A stretch of DNA of 64,000 nucleotides from an uncultured Polaribacter sp. (GCF_947503875.1 NZ_CANNFH010000001.1:124001-188000), one strand, 5' to 3'; positions 8,997 to 17,703 are shown, counted from the stretch's first letter. Notes: generated by a model not told the origin, from the letters alone. Program-made: numbers and translations.

Positions 8997-9470
8997 ATGA
9001 AAGTTTTAAAAAAGATACTTCTTGCTTTGTTGCTTATTTTAGTAGTAGCTCAGTTTTTTAGACCAGATAAAAATGATGGCAATTTAACATCTGTAAATAC
9101 TTTTTTGGCAGAGACAAATCCGCCTGCAAACGTTAAAAAAATATTAGAAACTACTTGTTTTGATTGTCACTCTAGTAAAACCAATTATCCCTGGTATAAT
9201 AGTGTAACTCCTGTAAATTATTGGTTAGAATCTCATATAAAAGATGGTAAAAAACATTTAAATTTCTCTAAATGGAGTGCATATTCTGTAAAGAAAAAAG
9301 AGCATAAAATGGATGAGCTGCATGAAGAAGTAGAAGAAGGAGAAATGCCTTTAAATTCTTATAGTTGGACGCATGGAGACGCTAACTTAACGCCAGCACA
9401 AATTGATGCTGTTGTGGCTTGGGGTAAAAAAGTACAAGCAGATTATAAGCAACAAATGAGTGCCAAATAG
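8997..9470 (+). CDS. Haem-binding domain protein (Haem_bd family)
   Basis: A 157-residue membrane-anchored or exported c-type haem protein. An N-terminal hydrophobic segment (about 5-21) is followed by one CxxCH motif, CFDCH at residues 54-58, and the TNYPWYNSVTPV stretch typical of the Haem_bd family common in Bacteroidota; a further conserved region contains HKMDELHEEVEEGEMP. Electron transfer or haem sensing on the periplasmic face is likely, but no partner is identified. A glycosyltransferase starts 8 bp later, so the two are probably cotranscribed although functionally unrelated. Confidence 0.85.
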   Translation: MKVLKKILLALLLILVVAQFFRPDKNDGNLTSVNTFLAETNPPANVKKILETTCFDCHSSKTNYPWYNSVTPVNYWLESHIKDGKKHLNFSKWSAYSVKKKEHKMDELHEEVEEGEMPLNSYSWTHGDANLTPAQIDAVVAWGKKVQADYKQQMSAK

Positions 9471-9478
9471 TTTTTGGT

Positions 9479-10753
9479 TTGCAAAAACAGAAACTCTTAA
9501 TAATTGGTGCAGTTTGGGTAGAACCACAATCTTCTGCTGCAGGCAAAAGAATGCTGCAATTGATTGAAGAATTCAGAAACAATAATTTTGATATAATCTT
9601 TGCAACCACTGCTCAAAAAACTACAAACGCTTTAGATTTAACTAATTTAGGTGTAAAAGAAGTTGCAATTGCTTTAAATAATGTTTCTTTTGATGCTTTA
9701 TTAAAAGATTTGCAGCCTAGTGTTGTTTTGTTTGATCGGTTTATAACCGAAGAACAATTTGGTTGGCGCGTTGCAACACAATTGCCAAATGCGCTTACTA
9801 TCTTAGATACAGAGGACTTGCATTGTTTGCGAAAAACAAGAGAAATCTGCCATAAAAAAAAGGTTTCTTTTTCTGTTGAAGAATTGCTAAAACGAGACAT
9901 TACAAAAAGAGAAATTGTAGCCATTTTAAGATGCGATTTGTCCTTAATCATTTCTACTTTTGAAATGGAATTGCTAAAAAATACCTTTAAAATAGATGCT
10001 TCAATTTTAATGTATTTGCCTTTTCTTTTAGATGAAATTTCTGAAAAACAGCAAAAACAATTGCAACCATTTAAAGAACGAAATCATTTTATTTTTATTG
10101 GTAATTTCTTTCATCAACCTAATGTAGATGCAGTTTTAACACTTAAAAAAGAAGTTTGGCCAGAAGTTAGAAAACAACTTCCTAAAGCAGAATTACATGT
10201 TTATGGTGCTTATGTAAAGCCACAAATTCAGCAATTGCATAACCCAAAAGAAGGATTTATGATTAAAGGTTTTGCAGCAAATGCCAATGAAGTTGTAAAA
10301 AATGCGAAAGTAGTTTTGGCACCGTTAAATTTTGGAGCAGGCATTAAAGGAAAATTAACAGAAGCTATGCTTTGTGGTACACCAAGTGTAACCACAAAAA
10401 TAGGAGCAGAAGGTATGCATGGCAATTTACCTTGGAATGGTTTTGTGACAAACGATTATAAAGATTTTGCAAAAAAAACTATTCAGCTTTATACGGATGA
10501 AGAAATATGGCATACTTCCCAAAAAAACGGATTTAGTATTATAAATCAGTTGTATAGTAAGGCTAAAAATTCTAAATTATTTTTTGATAAATTATTTGAA
10601 ATTCAAGAAAGCCTAGAAAAACATAGACAAGTTAATTTTTTAGGTAGTTTGTTGCAGCATCAAACCTTAAATGCTACAAAATATATGAGTAAGTGGATTG
10701 AAGCGAAAAATAATCCCATCCCAAATTTCCCAAAGGGAAATAGCAAAAACTAA
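9479..10753 (+). CDS. GT-B glycosyltransferase (glycosyltransferase family 4-like)
   Basis: A 424-residue putative glycosyltransferase. The first Rossmann-like strand KLLIIGAVWVEPQSSAAGKR begins at the very N-terminus, so I accept the TTG start at 9479-9481; the next ATG (9551) would delete this strand. The C-terminal donor-binding half shows FIGNFFHQPNVDAV, LHVYGAYV and GAGIKGKLTEAMLCGTPSVTT with the E-x7-E-like glutamates of GT-B enzymes. The acceptor is unknown. Oddity: the last residues (NPIPNFPKG) are encoded by a copy of an intergenic repeat (10712-10739), so the natural C-terminus was probably shorter. Confidence 0.8.
   Translation: MQKQKLLIIGAVWVEPQSSAAGKRMLQLIEEFRNNNFDIIFATTAQKTTNALDLTNLGVKEVAIALNNVSFDALLKDLQPSVVLFDRFITEEQFGWRVATQLPNALTILDTEDLHCLRKTREICHKKKVSFSVEELLKRDITKREIVAILRCDLSLIISTFEMELLKNTFKIDASILMYLPFLLDEISEKQQKQLQPFKERNHFIFIGNFFHQPNVDAVLTLKKEVWPEVRKQLPKAELHVYGAYVKPQIQQLHNPKEGFMIKGFAANANEVVKNAKVVLAPLNFGAGIKGKLTEAMLCGTPSVTTKIGAEGMHGNLPWNGFVTNDYKDFAKKTIQLYTDEEIWHTSQKNGFSIINQLYSKAKNSKLFFDKLFEIQESLEKHRQVNFLGSLLQHQTLNATKYMSKWIEAKNNPIPNFPKGNSKN
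10712..10739 (+). repeat. AATCCCATCC / TTCCCAAAGGGAA repeat, copy at 3' end of the glycosyltransferase
   Basis: AATCCCATCC (10712-10721), five variable bases, then TTCCCAAAGGGAA (10727-10739), whose central TTCCC/GGGAA forms a hairpin. The inverted copy at 55836-55863 has the same two blocks and spacing. Here it is translated as part of the glycosyltransferase C-terminus. Confidence 0.75.
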
Positions 10754-10769
10754 TTTTTTATATTTTATA

Positions 10770-10820
10770 GATTTCCAATTTCCAACTGAAAACTGCTTAC
10801 TGAGAACTGCCAACTGGAAC
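10770..10820 (-). repeat. AACTG-type tandem repeat overlapping a coding 3' end
   Basis: Irregular iteration of CCAACTGAA / AACTGCC / GAGAACTG units. A related array in the opposite orientation is at 53806-53864. The last codons and stop of the minus-strand gene ending at 10797 lie inside this array. Confidence 0.65.
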
Positions 10821-12020
10821 ATAATCTAAAGGTAAAGAATTGGCAAACTTCTCAAAAGACCAATAGCCTTCATACAATACCGCTAAAGGATTTTCTAGCA
10901 TGCCGTTTTTCTCTATTTTAATGGGCATTGTGTTTGGTAGAAGTGTAGAGGTTTGGTAGGTTGGTGTTCTTAACTTACTAAAAGTATTTCTTAATATAAA
11001 AGCCATTTCCTCTTTCTCTTTGGTGTAAACAAGCACTAAATTATGCTTAAAATTAAAATATGTACCATTTGGTTTTCTTTCAATAATGTCTTTAATAGGA
11101 ACTTTAGATTTGTACAAATAATCTTTAAATTTTGGCAATCTTGCTTTTCTAGAAATAACCAATGCAGAATCTAATTTTGTTTTTGGGTTTTCTATTTTTT
11201 TAGAAAAATTTAAGTTGGCAAGGTTTAAACGGATTAATGTTTGTGCTTTTTTAATTTCTAGAGCTGTTGGCCTTTCAGGATTTGGCAATCTTTTAAATTG
11301 GTGTACTAAAAAACCGTCTTTATAAGTAGTGTTTCTTAATATAGATTGATAGAAGTGCAAATAAGAGCCATTGTAAGCAGTTAATCTATTTTTTGCCCAT
11401 TTGCGTTGTTTTCTTTGGCCACCTTTTAGTGTTTTGTAACGGGCATAACCTAAATATACGGTAGTTTGATTACTGCGCTCAAATTCATCTAGTTCATATA
11501 TAATTTCATAGCCTAAACTTTTATTTTTTATGATAAGGGGTTTTCTTGCAATGGCAATTAATAAATTGGTTTTTCTATTAAAATCAAAATGTAAAACTTT
11601 GGGATTTTCTATTTTACAATCTTCTGCAAATTTAGTTGTTCCTAAAAAATCTTTTTTAAAACTTTCTAAATTGTATCTCCATTCTTGGTTATAAATTGTT
11701 TTTTTAACTACAATTTCATTTAAAGTATTGCTAGTTTCTTTAAGAACAAATTTTAGCGGTTTTTTATAAGTTGAAGTATTTAGGTTGTAAATAATTTTTT
11801 CATAACCCAAATAAGAAATAACTAACTGATAAAGACCTTTTTTTACGGGTAATGTAAATTCTCCTTTTGCATTGGTGGTTGTGCCTAACATTGTATTATT
11901 TAAATATACAGCGGCACCTTGCAATACACTATTTACTTCATAAACTTTTCCTGTAATTATAATTTGTGAAAAACAGAAAGAAGAAAGAAAGAGTAACAAA
12001 ATTGAAAATCGAATTCTCAT
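10797..12020 (-). CDS. Exported protein with carboxypeptidase-like regulatory domain
   Basis: A 407-residue envelope protein. A signal peptide (about 1-18) precedes a CarboxypepD_reg-like beta-sandwich (about 20-105), recognisable from ITGKVYE, AYLNNTMLGTTT-type turns, GEFTLPVKKGLY and SYLGYEK, then a TonB-receptor-like ETSNTLNEIVVKK linker. The rest (about 110-407) is not recognised and is too short for a full TonB-dependent barrel. Its final residues VPVGSSQ and the stop are encoded within the AACTG repeat at 10770-10820. It is likely involved in outer-membrane or periplasmic assembly or binding; no specific role can be assigned. It is single-gene, separated from the M3 peptidase by 87 bp. 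Confidence 0.7.
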   Translation of the reverse strand: MRIRFSILLLFLSSFCFSQIIITGKVYEVNSVLQGAAVYLNNTMLGTTTNAKGEFTLPVKKGLYQLVISYLGYEKIIYNLNTSTYKKPLKFVLKETSNTLNEIVVKKTIYNQEWRYNLESFKKDFLGTTKFAEDCKIENPKVLHFDFNRKTNLLIAIARKPLIIKNKSLGYEIIYELDEFERSNQTTVYLGYARYKTLKGGQRKQRKWAKNRLTAYNGSYLHFYQSILRNTTYKDGFLVHQFKRLPNPERPTALEIKKAQTLIRLNLANLNFSKKIENPKTKLDSALVISRKARLPKFKDYLYKSKVPIKDIIERKPNGTYFNFKHNLVLVYTKEKEEMAFILRNTFSKLRTPTYQTSTLLPNTMPIKIEKNGMLENPLAVLYEGYWSFEKFANSLPLDYVPVGSSQ

Positions 12021-12107
12021 TTCATAAAAATAATAAATAAAAATTCGATTTTCTTTAAAATAATTAATTACTGTTTCTAATTAACTTTAAGTGTTAGAAA
12101 AAGTACA

Positions 12108-14144
12108 TTAAATTAAACCTGCTCTTCTTAAAAGTGCATCTGGTTTTGGTGCTGCACCTCTAAAGCGTTTGTACAATTCCATAGGTTTTTCTGTACCACC
12201 TTTAGATAAGATGTGTTCCTTAAATTTTGTAGCGGTTTCTTTGTTAAAAATACCCGTTTCTAAGAAATATTCAAAAGCATCTGCATCTAAAACCTCTGCC
12301 CATTTGTAAGAATAGTACCCTGCAGAATATCCACCTTGAAAAATATGAGAAAAAGCAGTACTCATAGCATTTTCGGCAACATCTGGGTATAATTTTGTGT
12401 CTGTAAATGCAGCAGTTTCAAAATCTTTTAAAGAAGTTATGTTTGATGGATCTTTAGAGTGCCATTGCATATCTAGTAACCCAAAACTTAATTGTCTTAA
12501 AGTTTGCATGCCTTCATGAAAACTTGCAGAGGCCTTAATTTTTTCAACATATTCCATAGGAATCACTTCTCCTGTTTCGTAATGTTTTGCAAATATTTCT
12601 AGTGCTTCCTTTTCATAACACCAATTTTCAAAAATTTGACTTGGCAATTCTACAAAATCCCAAGATACAGAAGTTCCAGATAAACTGTTGTAGGTAGTAT
12701 TGGCAAGCATACCATGCAAAGCATGGCCAAATTCGTGAAACAAGGTAGTAACTTCATTAAAAGTTAATAAAGAAGGTTTTGTTGGTGTTACTCCATCATT
12801 GCTCAGCACAGGCTTTGTAAAATTACAAACTATAGACACTTGAGGTCTTTCGTTAATACCATTTTTTATTTGTTGTGGTTTGTAAGAGGTCATCCATGCA
12901 CCATTTCGTTTGCCTTTTCTTGGATGAAAATCGGCATAAAAAACCGAAATAAAATTACCATTTGTGTCTGTAACATGGTATGTTTTTACATCTTCGTGGT
13001 ACTTTTGAATGGTAGTTGTTTCTTCAAACTCTAAATCAAATAGTTTATTAGCAATTGTAAAAACGCCTGCTATTACGTTTTCTAATTGAAAGTAGGGCTT
13101 TAAAACTTCTTGGTCTAAATCAAAAATTTCTTTTTTTAGTTTTTCTGAATAATAGGCACCATCCCATTTTTGTAACTCTTGAATTCCGTCTAATTTATTG
13201 GCAAAATCGGTTAAATTTTTAAATTCTTTTAAAGCCGCTGGTTTTGCTTTTTCTAATAATTCATTAGAAAAATTAAATACAGTTTCTGGCGTTTCTGCCA
13301 TTCTCTCTTCTAAAATAAAAGCTGCGTGCGATTTGTAACCCAATAAATTTGCTCTTTTATGGCGAAGGTTTACAATTTCTAATACAATTTTCTCATTGTT
13401 ATGCGCATTGTTTTTAAATCCCTTTTTGCCATTGGCAATAGCCAATTTTTTACGCAGTTCTCTATTGTCTGCATAGGTCATAAAAGGTATGTAACTTGGG
13501 TAATCTAAGGTAAAAATATAACCTTTTTTATTTTTTTCTTGCGCCAATTGTTTTGCGGCCTCTTTTGCAGACTCTGGCAACCCAGCAAGATCTTTTTCTG
13601 CTGTTAAATGCATTTCAAAAGCATTGGTTTCTGCCAAAACATTTTCGCCAAATTGTAAAGAAAGTTTAGAGAGTTGTGCATCAATTTCTCTTAGCTTATT
13701 TTTATCTACTTCATTTAAATTTGCACCGTTTCTAGAAAAACCTTTGTATTGTTTTTCTAAAAGCATTTGTTGCTCTTTGGTTAATTCTAAATCTTTACGA
13801 CTATCATAAACTGTTTTTATTCTTTTAAATAATGGCGCATTTAAAGTAATATCATTTCTAAATTCACTTAACCAAGGAGAAACTTCTTGTGCAATTTTTT
13901 GCATTTCTTCATTGGTTTCTGCAGAGTTTAAATTAAAAAAAATACTGGTAATTTTATTTAATTTTTCACCAGAAAAATCTAAGGCAACTGTTGTATTTTC
14001 AAATGTAGGTGCTTGCGTATTATTTACAATGGCTTTTATTTCTTTGTTAGCAAGTGCAATTGCCTCTTTTATTGCGGGTTTGTAATTTTCATTAGTAATT
14101 GCAGCAAAAGGAGGTGTATCAAAATCGTTTAAAAGTACATTCAT
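12108..14144 (-). CDS. M3 family zinc metallopeptidase (oligopeptidase A / Dcp type)
   Basis: Degrades short peptides, including cleaved signal peptides, by zinc-dependent hydrolysis. The HEFGH motif is at residues 470-474, within LFHEFGHALHGML, with the downstream glutamate region FENWCYEKE. Using the ATG at 14142-14144 it is 678 residues, the family's usual length, and starts MNVLLNDFDTPPFAAI like other M3 enzymes; the longer frame opens at a TTG (14168) and adds an unlikely MILIKYKK. The lack of a signal peptide suggests cytosolic action, so I favour PrlC-like oligopeptidase over periplasmic Dcp, without certainty. Confidence 0.88.
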   Translation of the reverse strand: MNVLLNDFDTPPFAAITNENYKPAIKEAIALANKEIKAIVNNTQAPTFENTTVALDFSGEKLNKITSIFFNLNSAETNEEMQKIAQEVSPWLSEFRNDITLNAPLFKRIKTVYDSRKDLELTKEQQMLLEKQYKGFSRNGANLNEVDKNKLREIDAQLSKLSLQFGENVLAETNAFEMHLTAEKDLAGLPESAKEAAKQLAQEKNKKGYIFTLDYPSYIPFMTYADNRELRKKLAIANGKKGFKNNAHNNEKIVLEIVNLRHKRANLLGYKSHAAFILEERMAETPETVFNFSNELLEKAKPAALKEFKNLTDFANKLDGIQELQKWDGAYYSEKLKKEIFDLDQEVLKPYFQLENVIAGVFTIANKLFDLEFEETTTIQKYHEDVKTYHVTDTNGNFISVFYADFHPRKGKRNGAWMTSYKPQQIKNGINERPQVSIVCNFTKPVLSNDGVTPTKPSLLTFNEVTTLFHEFGHALHGMLANTTYNSLSGTSVSWDFVELPSQIFENWCYEKEALEIFAKHYETGEVIPMEYVEKIKASASFHEGMQTLRQLSFGLLDMQWHSKDPSNITSLKDFETAAFTDTKLYPDVAENAMSTAFSHIFQGGYSAGYYSYKWAEVLDADAFEYFLETGIFNKETATKFKEHILSKGGTEKPMELYKRFRGAAPKPDALLRRAGLI

Positions 14145-14335
14145 TTTCTTATATTTAATAAGAATCAAAGATAATTATTAAAAGATTAGTTTAAAACTTA
14201 ACTAAAAAAATATCCATTTATCGGTAATTTATTCTCGTTTAACTAATAAAAGCTATAAATATAGAGTAATACAATACTTTTATTTAAAATTGAATTAAAG
14301 TTAAAGTGTAATGCAATAGTTTAAAGAGAATATTT

Positions 14336-14749
14336 ATGAGATTTATAAAAAAAGTATTTTCCGGTTTTATTACTTTTATTACTCATATTATTGTTGCTTA
14401 AATACCTTCTGGAGTTGACTTTAGCTTAAATAGATCTTGTGATTTTATTATGATATCAAATATAGAGGCCATATACTTACTAAATATTAGAAATAGAACA
14501 ATTGAGTTTTGGTTTAAGCCTGCAGACATAACCTCTAAATAGGTTTTATATGAAGAAGGTGCGCAAGTAAACACTTTTATGTTTTTTATTGAAGCGGGTA
14601 GAGAGTATGCAGGAGTATATAGAAATAATACAGAGGGCGTTTCAAATAGAAGAATGTTTAGATCTGCAGTTAGAGAAGTCGCTGTAAATAAATGGACTCA
14701 TATTACTTTAAATTTAGAAGGTACTATTTCAGCAGATTTACCTTTTTAA
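14336..14749 (+). pseudogene. Decayed LamG/concanavalin-like surface protein gene
   Basis: The 734-bp gap between the M3 peptidase and purE contains no intact gene, but one plus-strand frame from the ATG at 14336 reads a protein-like sequence of 138 codons broken by TAA (14399-14401) and TAG (14540-14542) and ending at 14749. After a signal-peptide-like start, the segment between the stops has NRTIEFWFKPADI, and after the TAG come VLYEEGAQVNTFMFF and VNKWTHITLNLEG. These are hallmark LamG-domain strands, as found in large T9SS-exported flavobacterial proteins. No sorting domain or continuation survives, so it is a remnant of a longer gene. The remainder of the gap (14169-14335, 14750-14878) shows nothing I can name. 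Confidence 0.7.
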
Positions 14750-14878
14750 AGCTTTTTTAAATAATACTCAAATTCAAAATAAAAAATTAGTGATACACCA
14801 ATTAGTCATTTCATCTAAGAAAAAATAAAACCACTAAACAATTTTATGCTTAATGGTTTTGTTGTTTTCTATGATGTA

Positions 14879-15358
14879 TTATTTTTTTACGCGTTCAGCA
14901 GCTTTTTCTACCTTAATTTTTAAGCCTTCTTTGTAGGCAATAATTTTATCTAAAACACATTGGTCTGAAGCGCCAATAATTTGTGCCGCTAAAATACCTG
15001 CATTTTTTGCACCATCTAAGGCAACTGTTGCTACAGGCACACCACCAGGCATTTGTAAAATAGATAATATAGAATCCCAGCCATCTATAGAGTTTCTACT
15101 TTTTACAGGAACACCAATTACTGGTAAAGGGCTCATGCTAGCCACCATTCCTGGTAAATGAGCTGCGCCACCTGCGCCAGCAATAATTACTTTTATACCT
15201 CTTTTATGTGCGTTTTTGGAGTATTCAACCAATTTTTCTGGAGTTCTATGTGCAGACACAATGTCTACTTCAATAGAAATGTCCATACTTTCTAATATAT
15301 CTATTGCTTCTTGCATTACTGGAAGATCAGAATCGCTTCCCATTATTATTCCTACCAT
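14879..15358 (-). CDS. purE: N5-carboxyaminoimidazole ribonucleotide mutase
   Basis: Class I PurE, which moves the carboxyl group of N5-CAIR to give CAIR in de novo purine synthesis. The 159-residue length is standard. The N-terminal GIIMGSDSDLPVM and the following VSAHRTPEKL and GAGGAAHLPGMVAS blocks are the nucleotide-binding and catalytic motifs, including the conserved His. It lies downstream of purK on the same strand, with an 83-bp gap filled by two small hairpins. The presence of purK fits a two-step class I pathway. Confidence 0.97.
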   Translation of the reverse strand: MVGIIMGSDSDLPVMQEAIDILESMDISIEVDIVSAHRTPEKLVEYSKNAHKRGIKVIIAGAGGAAHLPGMVASMSPLPVIGVPVKSRNSIDGWDSILSILQMPGGVPVATVALDGAKNAGILAAQIIGASDQCVLDKIIAYKEGLKIKVEKAAERVKK

Positions 15359-15371
15359 AAATCTTAGATTT

Positions 15372-15432
15372 ACCCTGAATTTGTTTCAGGGTCTGTTGTT
15401 TTATTATTTAGAAGCTGAAATAAGTTCAGCTT
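15372..15432. repeat. Two tandem 8-bp hairpins between purK and purE
   Basis: ACCCTGAA-TTTGT-TTCAGGGT (15372-15392) and AAGCTGAA-ATAAG-TTCAGCTT (15412-15432): both perfect, both with 5-base spacers, and both sharing the CTGAA/TTCAG core. They look like two members of one palindromic repeat family inserted between cotranscribed genes. Confidence 0.7.
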
Positions 15433-15441
15433 AATTTACAA

Positions 15442-16599
15442 TTACTTTGCTATTACCTTTATCGTCTCTTTAACCTCCTGAGCAATAACTCTAGCTTTGT
15501 CAATATCTTTATTTACTATGGTTACATGACCCATTTTTCTAAAAGGGCGTGTTTCTTTTTTACCATAAATATGAGGTGTTACACCATCTATTTTTAAAAT
15601 TTCCTCAATATTTTCATAAATTACTTCTCCAGAAAATCCTGCAGCACCAACAAGATTTACCATAATTCCTGCAACTTTACTTTCTGTATTTCCTAACGGA
15701 AGATTTAAAATGGCACGCAAATGCTGTTCAAATTGACTAGTATAACTGGCTTCTATGGAATAATGACCAGAGTTATGCGTTCTTGGCGCTACTTCATTCA
15801 CTAAAATTTCATCTGTTGTGGTTTGAAACATTTCTACAGCCAACAAACCAATAAAATCTAATTTTTCAGCAATATGTAAAGCAGTTTCTCTTGCTTTTTT
15901 CGCAACATTATTAGCTATTCTAGCAGGGCAAATTACATACTCTACTTGGTTTGCTTCTGGGTGAAATTCCATTTCTACTACAGGATATGTTTTTGTTTCT
16001 CCCGCTTTGTTTTTAGCAACAATTACCGCCAATTCATTCTTAAAAGGTATGAGTTGTTCTGTAATACATTCTACATTTGGTAAAGATTCTAAATCGGCAA
16101 TATTTCTAACAATTTTTACACCATTACCATCATAACCAAAACGCGCAGCTTTCCAAACAAAAGGAAAAGTTACAATATTGTTTTCATAAGAATGTTTTAA
16201 TTCTTCTAAATAAGCATAATGAGAAAAAGGAGCAGTAGGTATTTTATGATCTATATAAAAGTTTTTCTGTCTTGCTTTACTCTGTATAATCCTTAAATCT
16301 TTGGGTTTGGGATAAATGGGTAAACCTTCACTTTCTAACTTATCTAAAGCGTCTAAATTTACATTTTCTATTTCTATAGTTAGTAAATCTACGGTTTTAC
16401 CAAAATTGTAAACAGCATCAAAATCTAATAAATCGCCCACTACAAACGTATCGCAAATTGCAGCACAAGGCGCGTTTTTGTTACCATCTAAAATAGCAGT
16501 ATGTATGTCTAATTTTTGAGTTTCGGCAAGTAGCATTCTACCTAATTGACCGCCACCAAGAACGCCCAATTTAAAATCTGAAGAAAAGTAATTTATCAC
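15442..16599 (-). CDS. purK: N5-carboxyaminoimidazole ribonucleotide synthetase
   Basis: ATP-grasp enzyme making N5-CAIR from AIR, bicarbonate and ATP, feeding PurE. The 385-residue protein opens with the nucleotide-binding LGVLGGGQLGRMLLAE and has the ATP-grasp region FVWKAARFGYDGNG, then the conserved EVAPRTHNSGHYSIEA motif near residue 265. It is transcribed just before purE; only these two purine genes are present. Length and motifs are ordinary. Confidence 0.97.
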   Translation of the reverse strand: MINYFSSDFKLGVLGGGQLGRMLLAETQKLDIHTAILDGNKNAPCAAICDTFVVGDLLDFDAVYNFGKTVDLLTIEIENVNLDALDKLESEGLPIYPKPKDLRIIQSKARQKNFYIDHKIPTAPFSHYAYLEELKHSYENNIVTFPFVWKAARFGYDGNGVKIVRNIADLESLPNVECITEQLIPFKNELAVIVAKNKAGETKTYPVVEMEFHPEANQVEYVICPARIANNVAKKARETALHIAEKLDFIGLLAVEMFQTTTDEILVNEVAPRTHNSGHYSIEASYTSQFEQHLRAILNLPLGNTESKVAGIMVNLVGAAGFSGEVIYENIEEILKIDGVTPHIYGKKETRPFRKMGHVTIVNKDIDKARVIAQEVKETIKVIAK

Positions 16600-16649
16600 G
16601 AGTAAAATTGTTGTGTTTTAGCAAAAGTACACAACTCTGCTCACTTTCA

Positions 16650-17072
16650 CTAAAAATTAGTTATTCTAATTGAAGAGCCATTTTTTAAAACACGATATTC
16701 TCTTGCAGCACATTCAAAACCATCTGTTTGTGGTGCGCCACCAAAATGAACGCTGTATTCGCTATTGTCGCAAGCGCAAGTTAAAACCAACCCTTTTTCA
16801 AAAGTCATAGGAGCATCACAATCATTTTGTGGACAAAGTTTATCAAAAGCAACAAAATCGTTGCCGTTTTTATTAAATAGTAATACACCATTTATACCAC
16901 CAACTAAATCTACAAAACCTCCTGGGGTTTGTGCGTTTATAAGTTGTGGGTTATTTAAATCTGTGGTTATATTTAAAGGTAAATCTGTACGTAAACAATT
17001 TTCTGGTACATCATTACTAGAACAGCTTGTAAGAAATATTATACAGATTAATATAAATACATTTTTTATCAT
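16650..17072 (-). CDS. Rieske-like lipoprotein lacking both His ligands
   Basis: A 140-residue lipoprotein with lipobox LTSC at residues 14-17, so probably an outer- or inner-membrane-tethered periplasmic domain. The C-terminal part has a Rieske layout: box 1 LCPQNDC (C80, C85) and box 2 TCACDNSEYS (C99, C101), then a GG turn and a final beta strand. In true Rieske proteins box 1 is C-x-H-x-x-C and box 2 is C-x-C-H; here the two His positions are Gln82 and Asp102, while the cluster cysteines and the disulfide cysteines remain. A canonical [2Fe-2S] cluster is therefore unlikely. I believe similar ligand-less homologues occur in other flavobacteria. The function is unknown. Confidence 0.75.
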   Translation of the reverse strand: MIKNVFILICIIFLTSCSSNDVPENCLRTDLPLNITTDLNNPQLINAQTPGGFVDLVGGINGVLLFNKNGNDFVAFDKLCPQNDCDAPMTFEKGLVLTCACDNSEYSVHFGGAPQTDGFECAAREYRVLKNGSSIRITNF

Positions 17073-17229
17073 AATTTTAGGTTTTCACTATTTTAAAAAC
17101 GCAAGCAAGTTACAAATATTTTGTACATTTGTTAAAGAATCTCATTCCTTTTGCGGGCAATGAGATTTTTAAATTTAACCCAAAAGGGTATTTGTAAGAA
17201 AAAGTAGTACCATTAAAAAGACAATAATT

Positions 17230-17703
17230 ATGAGCGATATATCTTATTATTCACCAGAAGGTTTAAAAAAACTAAAAGACGAATTATTGCAATTAGAGCA
17301 AGAGGAAAGGCCAAGAGTTACTCAAGAAATTGCAGATGCAAGAGATAAGGGAGATTTAAGTGAAAATGCAGAATATCATGCAGCTAAAGAAGAACAATCT
17401 CACTTAGAGTTTAAGATTGCAAAGTTAAAAAATGTGGTAGCAAATGCCCGTATTTTAGATGAAAGTCAATTAGATACTTCTAAAATTTTAATACATTCTA
17501 ATGTAGTTATTAAAAATACTACAAATGGTATGGAGTTTAAATACAGATTGGTAGCAGATTCTGAAACCGATGTTAGAAATGGTAAATTATCTGTAAACTC
17601 GCCAATTGGTAAAGGCTTATTAGGTAAAAAAGTAGGTGAAATTGCAGAGATAAAAGTGCCAAGTGGTATTATGAAATTTGAGATTGTAGAAATTTCTAGA
17701 TAG
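17230..17703 (+). CDS. greA: Transcription elongation factor GreA
   Basis: Rescues backtracked RNA polymerase by stimulating transcript cleavage. The 157 residues match family size: an N-terminal antiparallel coiled coil (about 1-75) carrying the acidic tip DARDKGDLSENAEYH, and a C-terminal FKBP-like domain ending SPIGKGLLGKKVGEIAEIKVP. A HIT-family gene follows on the same strand after 236 bp, and a composite structured repeat starts within 10 bases of the greA stop. No exceptional features in the protein. Confidence 0.97.
   Translation: MSDISYYSPEGLKKLKDELLQLEQEERPRVTQEIADARDKGDLSENAEYHAAKEEQSHLEFKIAKLKNVVANARILDESQLDTSKILIHSNVVIKNTTNGMEFKYRLVADSETDVRNGKLSVNSPIGKGLLGKKVGEIAEIKVPSGIMKFEIVEISR

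Noticed and set aside
9551..10753. ATG at 9551 as start of the glycosyltransferase.
   Set aside because: It would remove the first beta strand and the glycine-containing nucleotide-fold start; the TTG at 9479 preserves it and sits 8 bp after the preceding gene.
14879..16599. A purine riboswitch or PurR-like site upstream of purK.
   Set aside because: No aptamer-like conserved core is visible before purK; the only structures are the tandem repeat-type hairpins between the two genes.
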